This document shows positions 10,701-20,321 of a stretch of DNA of 64,000 nucleotides, piece after piece. Numbering within the stretch: position 1 is the stretch's first letter; each line of letters opens with the position of its first letter. The notes beneath the pieces were generated by a model, which did not search any database, was not told the DNA's origin, and worked only from the letters and a program-made list of their open reading frames with translations. This stretch comes from Chitinibacter fontanus (lineage in GTDB: Bacteria > Pseudomonadota > Gammaproteobacteria > Burkholderiales > Chitinibacteraceae), in assembly GCF_013423785.1 (NCBI RefSeq), contig NZ_CP058952.1, positions 3,003,665 to 3,067,664 of the forward strand, given 5' to 3'. The position numbers and the translations under genes are program-made.

Positions 10701-11608
10701 AGCGCGGTGCCCCACAAAACGGCTTTTTTACCGCCAGCATTCATCGCCACATTACCGCCAATACAGGAGGCATCGGCTGAGGTCGGATCGACGGCAAACA
10801 CGAGGCCAGCGTCTTCAGCGGCTTCCATTACGCGGCGGGTCACCACGCCTGCGCCGCACTGAATGGTGGCGACTTCGTGATTAACGCCCGGTATGCGCAT
10901 TTTCTCAACGCCCTGATGGCGATCGAGTTTTTCAGTGTTAATCACCGCGCTCAATGGGGTGAGTGGCACCGCGCCACCTGTATAACCCGTACCACCGCCA
11001 CGCGGGATGATGGTCAGACCTAGCTCGATACAGGCCGCAACCAGCGGGGCCATTTCAGCTTCGGTATCGGGGCACAGTACAACGAAGGGGTATTCAACGC
11101 GCCAGTCGGTGGCATCGGTGACGTGCGATACGCGCGCCAGACCATCAAACTGGATATTGTCTTTGCGCGTTAGCGAGCCCATTTTTTTGAGCACTTTTTT
11201 GCGCAAAATGGCGACATCACGGAATTCACGCTCAAACTCATCCACGGCTTGGCGGGTGCGCGCCAGCAGGATATTGACGCGTTCGTTGTCCTGACGGCGT
11301 TTCTCGATTTCCGATAGCCGATGATGCATGGCTTCAACCAGCAGTTTCAGACGTTTATTGTTTTCCAATAAATCATCCTGCACATACGGATTGCGCTTAA
11401 CGACCCAAATATCACCCAAAACTTCGAACAACATGCGGGCCGAGCGGCCGGTTTTACGTTCCTGACGCAGTTCATCGAGCACGCGCCAGCCATCGTGGCC
11501 GAGCAGACGAATCACAATTTCACGATCAGAAAATGAGGTGTAGTTATAGGGGATTTCACGCAAGCGTTCATGCGTGTGAGCGAGGGTCGTGGCGGTTTGG
11601 TCGGCCAT
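7733..11608 (-). CDS. Giant FAD-linked oxidase / Fe-S oxidoreductase (DUF3683-type)
   Basis: A fusion of about 1291 residues that joins the parts of a respiratory 2-hydroxyacid dehydrogenase in one chain. In order: a short DUF3683 N-terminus ([19 protein letters not shown]); a VAO-type FAD-binding domain ([28 protein letters not shown]); the FAD-oxidase C-terminal domain with [14 protein letters not shown] and [10 protein letters not shown]; two 4Fe-4S motifs ([11 protein letters not shown] and [11 protein letters not shown]); and two cysteine-rich CCG domains ([35 protein letters not shown]). Similar enzymes oxidise D-lactate, glycolate or D-2-hydroxyglutarate and feed electrons to quinone; the substrate here is not determined. 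The ATG at 11608 (MADQ) has GGAG 8 nt upstream, better placed than the ATG at 11617. It is transcribed alone. Confidence 0.85.
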   Translation of the reverse strand: MADQTATTLAHTHERLREIPYNYTSFSDREIVIRLLGHDGWRVLDELRQERKTGRSARMLFEVLGDIWVVKRNPYVQDDLLENNKRLKLLVEAMHHRLSEIEKRRQDNERVNILLARTRQAVDEFEREFRDVAILRKKVLKKMGSLTRKDNIQFDGLARVSHVTDATDWRVEYPFVVLCPDTEAEMAPLVAACIELGLTIIPRGGGTGYTGGAVPLTPLSAVINTEKLDRHQGVEKMRIPGVNHEVATIQCGAGVVTRRVMEAAEDAGLVFAVDPTSADASCIGGNVAMNAGGKKAVLWGTALDNLVSWKMVDPDGNWLFIERMDHNLGKIHDAKEATFRISKFKPDGKTPLGVETLVIPGTTFRKEGLGKDVTDKFLAGLPGIQKEGTDGLITSARFVLHRMPDHIRTVCLEFFGEVSRAVPSIVEIKNYLDAHPTVQLAGLEHLDWRYVRAVGYATKAKSKGRPKMVLIADIVSDDEKALGEATSHVVQLANARGGEGFVAVLPEQRKKFWLDRARTAAIAKHTNAFKINEDVVIPLPRLGEYSDAIERINIELSIHNKLELLDHLSDFFAQGRLPFDTSDAPVSHDVLIGDRRESALAFIEQTRKHWNWINSNLDDAFELYQTAFPQMPLEKAVDANELPQSVFHALRDFVLRISYKRELLTELETLFSGRTDKPILDAIHALHQKVLKGRTWVALHMHAGDGNVHTNLPVNSDDYEMLQRAHHAVARIMQVARDLNGVISGEHGIGITKYEFLTRDELAPFEAYKQKVDPNGHFNKGKLMPGADLTDAYTPSFSLLGTESLILEQSDIGSISNMVKDCLRCGKCKPVCSTHVPRANLLYSPRNKILATGLLTEAFLYEEQTRRGISLKHFEELGDVADHCTVCHRCVNPCPVKIDFGDVSVAMRNFLRKEGKKKFNLGSALGMTFLTLKDPATIKLMRALMIGWGYKAQRLGHSLAKKFGLLKGVTKQPPSTLGTAPIKAQVIHFINKPMPGGLPKKTARALLDVEDSNIVPVIRDPQRLNEENEAVFYFPGCGSERLFSQVGLATQAMLWHVGTTTVLPPGYLCCGYPQTSSGQQDKGDKITMENRVLFHRLANTLNYLDIKTVVVSCGTCMDQLLKYRFEEIFPGCRLLDIHEYLLEKGVKLEGVSGTQYMYHEPCHTPMKTYKGIDVANELMGQRVDLNDRCCGESGTFAVARPDISTQVRFRKQEEMEKGAAKLRADAGDAKAPVKILTSCPSCMQGLSRYNDDSGTEADYIVIEIAKSVLGQNWMPEYVAKAGNGGIERVLL

Positions 11609-11749
11609 GAAGGGCATCTCCGGCGGGAAATACGACTAAAGACCGAATTTTAACGGAAAAACGTCAGGTAAAACTCGCAAATTTAATAGGGATATGGGAA
11701 CTAACCCGTATTTTTTTGATTTTAGGTCAGAAAAAATCCAAAAATAGCA

Positions 11750-13324
11750 TTAGCAAACGACCAGGTTACGTCCAGCTTGCTTGGCTCGATATAAATTCTG
11801 GTCTGCCCGTTGTACCATTTGCGTGAGGCTATGGTCATTTTGAAATTGTGTGACGCCGATACTGATTGTGATTTTCAGCTCGTGCTCAATTTTATCCCAA
11901 GACCAATTTTCTACCATCCGACGTAGGCGTTCGGCCACATCGCGAGCTGGCATGCCATTACGGGATGGCAGCAGAATTATAAATTCCTCACCCCCCCAGC
12001 GGCAGACCAAATCATCTTGCCTGCAGCCTGATTTGAGCAAGGCAGCAACCTGGCGCAAGGCATAATCTCCAACGAGATGTCCCCAGCGGTCATTGATTGC
12101 TTTGAAATAGTCAATGTCGAGCATCAGCAGTGCCAAGGGTTCACGGTGCTCTGGATTTGATACTAGCAAACTCGCACTACGTAATTCAAAGCCACGCCGA
12201 TTAAACAAGCCAGTGAGCGGGTCTTGCGAGGCAATATGTTCGCTTTGCTGGCGCGCTTTGCGCTCCTGATCATTCAATTCGCGTAATGTCGCATTTTCTA
12301 AACGGGTTTTCTCAGCATCAAGCTTGGCTTCCATAATATGCAAGCGTTGCGGGGAAGCCTGTCGCAATAATTGATAATGATGCTGGTAGCCTTGCTGGTG
12401 CAGTTTTAATGCTGTGACATAGTCTCCGCGCTGCTCTAGTGCATCTGATAAAGCAAATTCAAGCTGAAATATTAAATGCGCAGCACCAATATTTTCTGCG
12501 GCACTTAAGGCTTGTGAAAAGTAATCGATTGCGGCGTCTATGCGGACTTCTTTGCGGGCGAGTAAACCTAAGTTGTACAGGTTGTGCGCTTCACCCCATC
12601 GGTTATCATGACTTTGATTGATGCCACGTGCTCGCTCAAGAAGTGATCTCGCTAAAGGAAAATCTCCTTCGGCTAGTGCCACTGAGCCTAAAGTACCCAT
12701 GGCGGCCGCTTGATATTCAAGGTTATGCACTTCTTGGGCGTATACCAAGGCTTGCTTCAAGGTGTTTTTAGCATTATCGAGCTGCCCTAATTCGAACTGA
12801 TCGGCCCCGATATTGATTTCGATGGCAGCTAGAACGGCCTTATCTTGGCACTGATAGGCATAATCGCGGGCTTTCAGATGATGATTGAGGGCATTGTAAA
12901 AATCATCATGCGCAAAATACAGTTGGCCCAGCCCAATCTGGCCTTTGATATAGATATCCTGTGCGTTGATTTCTAGGGCTGCATCCAGACATTTGGCCCA
13001 AGCATCGAGTGCGTTATCGTAGTCGCCAATCGTGTAGCTGGCGCGTGCAATTTCCTGCAGACAATCTGGGATAAGAAATTTTGCCTGGTGCAGATTAGCC
13101 ATATAGAGCGAATGGCGCATCAGCGACAGGCCTTCATCAAAATTGCCCTGTAGTGCGATGACACTACCTTGAATAAAGATCGCTTCGGTAAACCCTAGTT
13201 CATCTTTGAGCGTAATTGCGTACATTGCTGCTTGCTGTGCACAGGCCAAAGCTTCTGCGCTATGCTCGCGTGAAAGAGCGCGGGCACGTTGATTTAAATT
13301 GCGAATATCTTGATGAGTGGTCAT
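11750..13324 (-). CDS. TPR-GGDEF diguanylate cyclase
   Basis: A soluble 524-residue signalling protein. About residues 1-330 are tetratricopeptide repeats (repeated helical pairs such as IYIKGQIGLGQLYFAHDDFYNALNHH), then a short coiled coil (about 335-365), then a GGDEF domain. The active-site loop is GGEEF, preceded by an RQDD-LVCR segment that gives both the inhibitory RxxD site and the usual spacing, so the domain should make c-di-GMP and be product-inhibited. There is no membrane segment, so the TPR part is the likely input through a protein partner. It lies 21 bases after the TPR gene at 13346 and is paralogous to it in the repeat region, so both are probably co-transcribed. Confidence 0.88.
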   Translation of the reverse strand: MTTHQDIRNLNQRARALSREHSAEALACAQQAAMYAITLKDELGFTEAIFIQGSVIALQGNFDEGLSLMRHSLYMANLHQAKFLIPDCLQEIARASYTIGDYDNALDAWAKCLDAALEINAQDIYIKGQIGLGQLYFAHDDFYNALNHHLKARDYAYQCQDKAVLAAIEINIGADQFELGQLDNAKNTLKQALVYAQEVHNLEYQAAAMGTLGSVALAEGDFPLARSLLERARGINQSHDNRWGEAHNLYNLGLLARKEVRIDAAIDYFSQALSAAENIGAAHLIFQLEFALSDALEQRGDYVTALKLHQQGYQHHYQLLRQASPQRLHIMEAKLDAEKTRLENATLRELNDQERKARQQSEHIASQDPLTGLFNRRGFELRSASLLVSNPEHREPLALLMLDIDYFKAINDRWGHLVGDYALRQVAALLKSGCRQDDLVCRWGGEEFIILLPSRNGMPARDVAERLRRMVENWSWDKIEHELKITISIGVTQFQNDHSLTQMVQRADQNLYRAKQAGRNLVVC

Positions 13325-13345
13325 GCGAATGGCTCGGGCGCTGAT

Positions 13346-14383
13346 TTATAAGTAGTCCAGCCTTAATTCCATAGTCTCCAGATCACTTTCCAGTGTGCTG
13401 GCCAGCAGTTGCTTGCGCAGGGCATGTTGTAAATTGTCGTGGCCCTGAGCAATATCGGCTTTACCTAGCTGACAATAAATATCGGCTAAAGCTTGATGAA
13501 TTGTATATTGCATATGAATAGCGCCTAAACCGCAGGCTTTGTTTAAGGCTTCGACTAATTGATCGCGAGCCAGGTCGATTAAACCGCTGGCGAGATACAC
13601 CTTACCTAGCGTAACCATAGTGCTGGCCTCACCCCACTGGTTAATGTGCATGCGGTTAATTTTAAGTGCCACCAGCAGGCTCATGCGCGCTTTGTCATAT
13701 TCTTGGCGTAATAGTTGGATTTGTCCGATTAGAGCGTAAATTTCCGCTTCGTTACGATAATTTTGATCTGCCTTTACCAGCGGTAACGCCCCTTTGAGGA
13801 CCACATGCGCTTCGTTGAGCTGATTGCAACTAATCAGATCAACTGCAATGTTTATCAAAATCGCAGCCTGAAGTTGATAATCATCGGAGCTGGCAGCAAG
13901 CTCTTCGGCGCGGCGGTGGTGGGCTAGGGCAGATTCAAAATGTTCGTGCGCGTAAAATAGTTGCCCCAAACCAATATGGGCTTTGATCCGGGTATCCAGA
14001 ATAATGGCCGAGTCAGGCAGCGTCAGGCAGCGTCGCCAGAAATCATGGGCTTTGCGGTATTCACCCATGGTGTAATAGGTACGAGCAAAGGTTTGCAGTA
14101 GTTCGCCTTCCTGGGCTCCGATCGGGTGTTCAGCCGCAAGCTGGTTAATTTCTTCTAGGTAGCCCAGCACCTCGCTGTAATGGCCGAAGTCATAAACGCA
14201 GTGAGCCATGATGCATAGCGCGCAAGCCTCTAGCTCTGGCAATTGCAATTGTTGCGCATGTTTGCGAGCTTCAAGTACCAGGGCAAGTGCTTCTGTACTT
14301 TGCGAGTGCAACAACTTGCGTGCTTTGGCCAATTGGCGTTGTAGTTCTGCCTCGGTCATTCTACCAATGTCGGTGTGCGTCAA
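13346..14383 (-). CDS. TPR-repeat protein, paralogue of the adjacent TPR-GGDEF protein
   Basis: A 345-residue protein built almost wholly of tetratricopeptide-type helical repeats. Stretches such as DTRIKAHIGLGQLFYAHEHF closely match the repeat region of the downstream TPR-GGDEF protein and of the third copy at 15680, so the three arose by duplication. This copy ends at LRLDYL without any catalytic domain. It has no signal peptide. A role as partner or competitor for the ligand of the GGDEF paralogue is an inference from the arrangement. The next gene starts 21 bases downstream. Confidence 0.75.
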   Translation of the reverse strand: MTHTDIGRMTEAELQRQLAKARKLLHSQSTEALALVLEARKHAQQLQLPELEACALCIMAHCVYDFGHYSEVLGYLEEINQLAAEHPIGAQEGELLQTFARTYYTMGEYRKAHDFWRRCLTLPDSAIILDTRIKAHIGLGQLFYAHEHFESALAHHRRAEELAASSDDYQLQAAILINIAVDLISCNQLNEAHVVLKGALPLVKADQNYRNEAEIYALIGQIQLLRQEYDKARMSLLVALKINRMHINQWGEASTMVTLGKVYLASGLIDLARDQLVEALNKACGLGAIHMQYTIHQALADIYCQLGKADIAQGHDNLQHALRKQLLASTLESDLETMELRLDYL

Positions 14384-14425
14384 AGCGCCAGAATACCACT
14401 GTGCCCTAGGTTACACTGCAATGAC

Positions 14426-15580
14426 TTAGGCGGCTGTGATTAAAATGGCACGGCAATCATCGGGTGTTAGGTCTTGCTTTTCACCCAGCTTTAGTCGCTG
14501 ATGGCGAATCAGTTGTGCGGCCACCCCATTGGCTGCTTCATCGGCATCAATTGAATAGGCGCTTAGCTGTGTGGGTAGGCCCATTTGTTGGAAAAAGTCA
14601 GCTGTTTTGTCGATCGCTGCGTTGGCAACTTGCGCGTCGCTGCCATTCAAACCCCATACCCGACGGCCATATTGCGCCAATTTTGCCTGTTTGCTCTGGA
14701 GTCGATAGCGCCACAATGCCGGCAGAACAATGGCAAGCGTGCGCGCATGATCAAGCCCGAATAATATTGTGAGCTCATGCCCCATAGCATGGCTGGCCCA
14801 GTCTTGTGGCTGGCCAAGCCCAACCATGCCATATAGTGCTTGATTGGCTGCCCACATCAAGTTTGCACGCGCGTCATAATTATTTGGCTCTGCCAGTGTA
14901 ATGGGGCCAATCTCAATCAGTGTTTGTAAAATGCCCTCGGCTAACCGATCTTGCACACGAGCTTCATTGGGGTAGGTCAGGTATTGCTCGGTCGTATGCA
15001 CAAATGCATCAACTATGCCATTGCCAACCTGCCTTGCAGGCAGAGAATAGGTGAGGGTTGGGTCCAAAATAGCCAGCTTTGGAAACACCAGCGGATTTTT
15101 AAAAGATAATTTGTCATTTGTTTCGCGCCGGGATATCACGGCCGCAAAATTGCTTTCTGATCCTGTCGCTGGCAGCGTGAGTACTGCGGCAAGGGGGAGC
15201 GCTGTGCTAAGCGGTGTTCGGTTACCAATAATGAGCCAGCAATCGCCATTATGTGGAACGGCTGCGGCTACAAATTTGGCGCCGTCAATCACTGAACCGC
15301 CACCGACTGCAACGATATAGTCCAGCTGCTCGTTACGTGCAAATTGCACGGCCTGCATTAGGGTTTCAAATTCGGGGTTGGGTTCAATGCCGGAAAACTC
15401 ACGCCAATGGTGCTGTTTTAATGCAGAACAAATCTGATCATATGCCCCATTGTGCTTGATGCTGCCCCCACCGTATAACAGCAATACTCTTGCTTGAGCA
15501 GGGATTAATTGCGCCAATTTGGCAATTTGGCCCGCGCCAAATTCGATTTGACAGGGGTTGTGAAAGCTAAAGGCATGCAT
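14426..15580 (-). CDS. Iron-containing alcohol dehydrogenase (YqhD/BDH type)
   Basis: A 384-residue group III alcohol dehydrogenase that reduces aldehydes to alcohols with NAD(P)H. The nucleotide-binding VGGGSVIDGAKF loop is present, and the metal ligands are in place: D and H in GNGIVDAFVHTTEQYL, and two His in SHAMGHELTILFGLDHAR. The overall sequence is closest to the NADPH-dependent butanol dehydrogenase/YqhD branch, whose members detoxify short-chain aldehydes and aldehydes from lipid peroxidation. It lies between two TPR paralogues on the same strand, 42 bases from the next gene. Why it sits inside a signalling cluster is not clear from the sequence. Confidence 0.88.
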   Translation of the reverse strand: MHAFSFHNPCQIEFGAGQIAKLAQLIPAQARVLLLYGGGSIKHNGAYDQICSALKQHHWREFSGIEPNPEFETLMQAVQFARNEQLDYIVAVGGGSVIDGAKFVAAAVPHNGDCWLIIGNRTPLSTALPLAAVLTLPATGSESNFAAVISRRETNDKLSFKNPLVFPKLAILDPTLTYSLPARQVGNGIVDAFVHTTEQYLTYPNEARVQDRLAEGILQTLIEIGPITLAEPNNYDARANLMWAANQALYGMVGLGQPQDWASHAMGHELTILFGLDHARTLAIVLPALWRYRLQSKQAKLAQYGRRVWGLNGSDAQVANAAIDKTADFFQQMGLPTQLSAYSIDADEAANGVAAQLIRHQRLKLGEKQDLTPDDCRAILITAA

Positions 15581-15679
15581 CGCGGTATCCTAGTGGCTGG
15601 GGTTCACATATGGGATAGTTTAAGCGAGGGGTATTGCCCTGTGTGTATTTTCTTTCTTAGGGTTGATATAGATACAGCA

Positions 15680-16693
15680 CTAGGTATTTTCGAGTTGGGC
15701 TTCGAGTTGTTGTAAACGGGCAAAAATCGCCGGCGTGCCTAAACGATTGAAATGTTCCTGATACAAGCGATGGTGTTTTTCTGCCATCGCATGATTATCA
15801 ATCTGGCCATAAGCACGGGCTAGCACCGCATGCACGACATGGACTTTTCCGGTGCATTCATATTTATTGGCCAGCGCCAAGGCTTCCTGAAAAGACGCGA
15901 TGGCTTCGTCGTGGCGTTGTTCTGCTTGTTGAATCTTGCCGGTCACTATTTTCCAACTTATTTCACCCCAGGCCCAGTAGCGCTCCATACTATGCCCGCG
16001 CTCCAGCAGTTGAGTGACTTCATCGAGCTTATCTTGCGCTAGCAGCATCAGTGTACGATATCCGAGAATTTCGCCAACATATTCGTAATGCTTGAGCTCT
16101 TTGGCTAATTGCTCTGCTTCATCAAGATAGGGTTCGGCCTCATCATGGCGCTCAAGATCACAGAGATCTGCAACCAAATTGATTAATAAGCGGACATACA
16201 GATCGGGAGCAATACTGTCATTGACCCATTTGAGTGCATTTTGATGGTGACGCAGCGCATCACTGGGCATGTGAAATGCAAAATAAAGCTGTCCAAGCGA
16301 GATATAGGTATTTACGCGAGTTGCAGCCGAAAACCCTTGATTTTCTAAGTTGAGACAGTCGCTCCAGTAATCGATGGCAGTGCCAAAATCACCAATGGTG
16401 TAATGCGCGATACCGATGTGATACAGCAAATCACCCCGTTGAGTTTCTAGGTTTTCTGTTTCGGCAATAACTAAGATTTGGTGCAGCAAAATTAGTGCAT
16501 CGTGGATACGTCCAAATGCAGTCAACATTTCAATTTGTTGATTGATCACCGCAATGCGCAGCGCAGGCTCGTCATCAGCTTGTAGCAAAGCCACCGCTTC
16601 TTCAACCAGGCGGAGTGACTCGGCAGGAACGACATAAATCAATGCTTTGCTTTGATCGTAAAGCTCTTGGATGCGCTGAAGGTTGGGATTCAT
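15680..16693 (-). CDS. TPR-repeat protein, third paralogue of the cluster
   Basis: A 337-residue tetratricopeptide-type protein with no signal peptide and no catalytic domain. The segment AATRVNTYISLGQLYFAFH matches the equivalent repeats of the proteins at 11750 and 13346, and predicted topology is the same minus the GGDEF. It ends LQQLEAQLENT in what looks like the start of the coiled coil that links TPR to GGDEF in the paralogue, which suggests loss of an output domain or an ancestral form without it. It is first in the minus-strand run TPR - alcohol dehydrogenase - TPR - TPR-GGDEF. Confidence 0.72.
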   Translation of the reverse strand: MNPNLQRIQELYDQSKALIYVVPAESLRLVEEAVALLQADDEPALRIAVINQQIEMLTAFGRIHDALILLHQILVIAETENLETQRGDLLYHIGIAHYTIGDFGTAIDYWSDCLNLENQGFSAATRVNTYISLGQLYFAFHMPSDALRHHQNALKWVNDSIAPDLYVRLLINLVADLCDLERHDEAEPYLDEAEQLAKELKHYEYVGEILGYRTLMLLAQDKLDEVTQLLERGHSMERYWAWGEISWKIVTGKIQQAEQRHDEAIASFQEALALANKYECTGKVHVVHAVLARAYGQIDNHAMAEKHHRLYQEHFNRLGTPAIFARLQQLEAQLENT

Positions 16694-16802
16694 GATTTAA
16701 CTGCCAGTGAATGCAATACGATAGCGCTTTCTAGGGTCTGATTCAATGTAAATTTCAATGCCTTGACGATAGGGGCGGGTAAGAAATAATAATACGCACG
16801 TA

Positions 16803-16833
16803 AAAAACACCCCGGGGATGCCGAGGTGTTTTT
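16803..16833 (-). terminator. Terminator downstream of the chitinase gene
   Basis: A hairpin with outer arms AAAAACACC and GGTGTTTTT around a GC-rich inner stem, lying 21 bases after the chitinase stop. T runs on both sides would allow bidirectional use. Confidence 0.75.
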
Positions 16834-16853
16834 ACGGTTAAACCGAGTGCAGT

Positions 16854-18566
16854 TTAGTTCGGCAGCGCTTTTAGCGTTGCTGAGGTCGGTTTAGAGAAGT
16901 TGTAGCCATCTTTTTTATCCCAATTGATCGACCAGGTCATTACGCCGCGATAGTCTGGATAGGCTTTACTTGGTTTGATTGAGCCGCAGTTTTTCAATTG
17001 AGTCAGGCAGGTGAGTGAGTCGCTGACCACCTGATTGGTGACGAAGCCTCCGTTGGCAGAAGAGCGGCCGCTTGGTACCCCAAAGGCTACCTGATCAGGG
17101 CGCAGGCCTTTAAATTCCCAGCCAGTTCCGCCTGAAGTTTTGAAGCCTTCGATCAACATCAAAGAGCCACCAACGAGCGCATCAACCGTGCCTTCATTGA
17201 GCGAATTAGCCGAATATGGGCTGTAAAGACCGCCGTTGTTGTAATACTGAACATGAATGATGTTCAAATCATTACGTAGGCCGTCGATAATTGGCAGGTA
17301 AGCACCCCAGATGCCCGAGTAGGCTACGTAACCACCTTGAACATAAGGGTGCTCAGGTGCCATAGACAGGTAGAAATTAGGGCCAACTTTAGCTTTTAGT
17401 TGTTTCACTGCCGAGATCAGATTATCAATAATCGGCGTGCCCAATACCACGCCGGCACCACTCTCTAGATCCAGATCGATCCCGTCAAAACCATACTTGG
17501 TGATGATTGCATACAAGCTATTTACAAAGTTCTCAACGTTGGCTTTGGTCGAAAGGGTCATGCGGCCTTCTTGACCACCTAGCGAGAGCACTACTTTTTT
17601 GCCTTGGGCACGTTTGGCCGCCACATCTGCAATGAACTCGGCTTCGGTACCCGCATTTTTGTCCAGATTGAAGGCTACTGCGCCATTGCCTGCATCATCG
17701 GCAAAGGAAATCATGATGACATCCCATTCTGGTGCTACATCGCGAATGCGATAGGTATCACCCGATGGATTCGTGAAGTTGTGCCAGTAGCCAATCAGCG
17801 CATGTTTTGGCAAGCCATTGGCATTTGGCGTTGGGGTTGGCCCTGTTGGGGTCACAACTGGTGTCGAGGTTGGTGTTACGACTGGGGTTGGTGTAGGGCT
17901 AAGTGTTGGCGTTGCCGTCGGCGTGTTGGTTGGTTTGGCGGTAGGTGTTACTACTGGCGTAATAGCAGGGCCGCAAGTGGTCATAGCACTGGCCATCCCT
18001 GGGATTGGTGATGGGCAGACAATGCCAATTGGTGTTGATGAAGGGGTTGGGGTGATGGCTGGCGTTGGTGTAATGACGGCCGAACCAACGAGTTTCCAAG
18101 GACCCCATTCATTGGCGCCTGGGACATCGCCTTGATTCCACCATTTAGCTTCATAAATCAAGCCATTATAAGAAACACGCTGACCGCCAGTGTAAACGGC
18201 TGCTTTATCCCAAGTGCCATTGGCTGGCGCAGTGGTGATGACTGGACTAGTACTTGGTGTGGGGGGGAGTGTCACCACTGGGCTTACAGTTGGCGCTGGA
18301 GTTGGTGGTACACCTGGCGTTGCCGTCACAGTGCTGGTGCCGACTTCTTTCCACAGTGTTGGGGTAGAGGCTGGATTCCAATTCGCACCAGTGAATGCAG
18401 TATGTGTAACTAAAGCAGTGTAGGTTTTGCCGTTGTAATCGACCTGTGTTCCTGCGGTGTAGGTATTACCTTCTTGCCAATTTGCCGCATGCACGCCGGC
18501 AGCTAGCAGCAAACCACTTAGTAGTACCGCAAGGCGGCTACGGCAAAATAATTTACCTTGAGACAT
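16854..18566 (-). CDS. Secreted GH18 chitinase with two CBM5/12 modules
   Basis: An extracellular endo- or exo-chitinase of about 570 residues. In order: signal peptide (to about AAGVHA); a chitin-binding CBM5/12 module (NWQEGNTYTAGTQVDYNGKT to LWKEVG); a Pro/Thr linker; a second CBM5/12 module (GTWDKAAVYTGGQRVSYNG to GPWKLVG); a long Pro/Thr linker; and a GH18 catalytic domain. The catalytic signature FDGIDLDLESG (D-x-D-x-E, catalytic Glu about residue 368) is intact, and SLGGQEG precedes it as in the family. The ATG at 18566 has TGGAGTGAG upstream; an ATG at 18584 is in frame but badly placed. It stands alone between two terminators. The enzyme is the main hint that the organism grows on chitin. 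Confidence 0.92.
   Translation of the reverse strand: MSQGKLFCRSRLAVLLSGLLLAAGVHAANWQEGNTYTAGTQVDYNGKTYTALVTHTAFTGANWNPASTPTLWKEVGTSTVTATPGVPPTPAPTVSPVVTLPPTPSTSPVITTAPANGTWDKAAVYTGGQRVSYNGLIYEAKWWNQGDVPGANEWGPWKLVGSAVITPTPAITPTPSSTPIGIVCPSPIPGMASAMTTCGPAITPVVTPTAKPTNTPTATPTLSPTPTPVVTPTSTPVVTPTGPTPTPNANGLPKHALIGYWHNFTNPSGDTYRIRDVAPEWDVIMISFADDAGNGAVAFNLDKNAGTEAEFIADVAAKRAQGKKVVLSLGGQEGRMTLSTKANVENFVNSLYAIITKYGFDGIDLDLESGAGVVLGTPIIDNLISAVKQLKAKVGPNFYLSMAPEHPYVQGGYVAYSGIWGAYLPIIDGLRNDLNIIHVQYYNNGGLYSPYSANSLNEGTVDALVGGSLMLIEGFKTSGGTGWEFKGLRPDQVAFGVPSGRSSANGGFVTNQVVSDSLTCLTQLKNCGSIKPSKAYPDYRGVMTWSINWDKKDGYNFSKPTSATLKALPN
17815..18095. repeat. Low-complexity Pro/Thr linker repeat in the chitinase
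   Basis: The DNA repeats short units related to ACTGGTGTTGG, coding for PTPTP and VTPT runs between the second chitin-binding module and the catalytic domain. A long open frame on the plus strand here is a by-product of this composition, not a gene. Confidence 0.8.
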
Positions 18567-18870
18567 TTGACTCACTCCATCCATCGGTTATTGGTGGCGG
18601 TTTCGTGACTGCCGCCGCTATGCCCTGACTTTATATTCAGGTGTAGCGATGCTAGGACGATTTGTATTTAATGACAATGAAGTCAGTTACAGCGTCAGCA
18701 TATGGTGTTTTTCTAATAAACTGATCAAAGCTAGTTGTCAGTTAATCGGCTTTGTGGGTGGGGGTATGTGTCTGTACTTTAGAACAAATAAGCCCTTTGG
18801 ATTTATACGTGTTTAGGTATAGGGGCGAAAAAAAAGGGCAGCAGAGCTGCCCTTTTTAGGGTGTTGCAAT
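18567..18870. other. Intergenic region upstream of the chitinase
   Basis: About 300 bases hold the chitinase promoter region and, at its far end, the accC terminator. AT-rich stretches are present but I could not pick a confident promoter or a known chitin-responsive operator. Confidence 0.4.
18831..18857 (-). terminator. Terminator of the aroQ-accB-accC operon
   Basis: A perfect 12-bp stem (AAAAAGGGCAGC/GCTGCCCTTTTT) with a 3-nt loop, followed on the minus strand by a run of T. It lies 13 bases beyond the accC stop. Confidence 0.88.
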
Positions 18871-20241
18871 TTAGGCTTTTTTGCCTTCGATTGCCAAGCG
18901 AATTTCTTCCATATGGTGTTCCAGATAGTGAATGCTGGTACCACCTTTGATAAAGGCTTTGTCCAATAACAATTGCTGATGCAAAGGAATATTGGTTTTG
19001 ATGCCTTCTACCACCATTTCCGACAGGGCAATGCGCATGCGCGCCATCGCTTGTTCGCGCGTATCACCGTAAGTGATGATCTTGCCGATCATGCTGTCGT
19101 ACGTTGGCGGAATCGTGTAGCCCTGATACACATGCGAATCAACACGCACGCCTGGGCCGCCTGGCATATGCCATTTGGTGACTTGGCCGGGGCTAGGGAT
19201 AAACTTCACTGCATCTTCGGCATTGATACGGCATTCAAACGAGTGGCCTTTGAGCTTCACGTCTTCCTGCGTGTAGCGCAATGGCAAGCCTGCAGCAACG
19301 CGGATTTGTTCCTGCACAATGTCGATGCCGGTGATCATTTCAGTCACTGGATGCTCAACCTGTACGCGGGTGTTCATTTCGATGAAATAGAACTCGCCGT
19401 TTTCGTACAAGAATTCAAACGTACCTGCGCCACGATAGCCGATCAAACGGCAAGCCGCAGCACACGCCTCGCCAATGCGTTGACGTTGTTCTGCAGTCAC
19501 GCCCGGTGCCGGTGCTTCTTCGATTACTTTTTGGTGGCGACGCTGCATTGAGCAGTCACGCTCGCCTAAGTAAATCGCATTGCCGTGCTGGTCAGCCAGA
19601 ATCTGGATTTCAACGTGACGTGGCGTTTGCAGGAATTTTTCCATGTACACCATTGGGTTGCCAAAGAATTGGTTGGCTTCCTGCTTGGTGAGCGCAACAG
19701 ATGACAGCAAATCTTCTTCGGCGTGTACCACGCGCATCCCGCGACCACCACCGCCACCGGCGGCCTTGATAATCACTGGATAGCCTACTTCACGACCGAG
19801 CTTGAGGATTTCTGCCTCGTCGTCAGGCAAACCACCTTCCGAGCCAGGCACGCATGGCACGCCCGCTTTTTTCATCGCATCTTTAGCGGCAACTTTATCG
19901 CCCATGATGCGGATTGATTCAGGTTTCGGGCCGATAAAGACGAAGCCAGACTCTTCAACGCGCTGTGCAAAATCAGCGTTTTCCGACAAAAAACCATAGC
20001 CCGGGTGAATCGCTTGTGCGCCGGTGACTTCGGCTGCGGCGATCAGTGCCGGTACATTTAGATAGCTTTGTGCGGAAGGATTTGGGCCGATACACACTGA
20101 TTCGTCGGCCAATTTGACATATTTGGCTTCGCGGTCAATTTCTGAGTGGACAACGACAGTTTTGATGCCCATCTCGCGGCAGGCGCGCAAGATACGCAGC
20201 GCGATTTCACCACGATTGGCAATGAGTACTTTTTCAAACAT
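18871..20241 (-). CDS. accC: Acetyl-CoA carboxylase, biotin carboxylase subunit
   Basis: Carboxylates the biotin of AccB using ATP and bicarbonate, the first half-reaction of fatty acid synthesis. The 456-residue protein starts [20 protein letters not shown], contains the ATP-grasp glycine-rich loop ([14 protein letters not shown]), the [15 protein letters not shown] segment and the [16 protein letters not shown] catalytic region. The ATG at 20241 has GGAG 7-8 nt upstream; a TTG two codons earlier is in frame but not needed. It follows accB by 80 bases in an aroQ-accB-accC operon that is common in proteobacteria. Confidence 0.97.
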   Translation of the reverse strand: MFEKVLIANRGEIALRILRACREMGIKTVVVHSEIDREAKYVKLADESVCIGPNPSAQSYLNVPALIAAAEVTGAQAIHPGYGFLSENADFAQRVEESGFVFIGPKPESIRIMGDKVAAKDAMKKAGVPCVPGSEGGLPDDEAEILKLGREVGYPVIIKAAGGGGGRGMRVVHAEEDLLSSVALTKQEANQFFGNPMVYMEKFLQTPRHVEIQILADQHGNAIYLGERDCSMQRRHQKVIEEAPAPGVTAEQRQRIGEACAAACRLIGYRGAGTFEFLYENGEFYFIEMNTRVQVEHPVTEMITGIDIVQEQIRVAAGLPLRYTQEDVKLKGHSFECRINAEDAVKFIPSPGQVTKWHMPGGPGVRVDSHVYQGYTIPPTYDSMIGKIITYGDTREQAMARMRIALSEMVVEGIKTNIPLHQQLLLDKAFIKGGTSIHYLEHHMEEIRLAIEGKKA

Positions 20242-20321
20242 ATACAAACTCCGTGAGGAGTGAGCTTTGAGTGCAAGTGCAGACCGCGGGGGCGTTCACG
20301 TGCACATCACGCATCACAGAA

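Noticed and set aside
17604..18135. Long plus-strand frames rich in Gly/Val opposite the chitinase linker.
   Set aside because: They arise from the repetitive Pro/Thr codons on the other strand and have no start site or domain.
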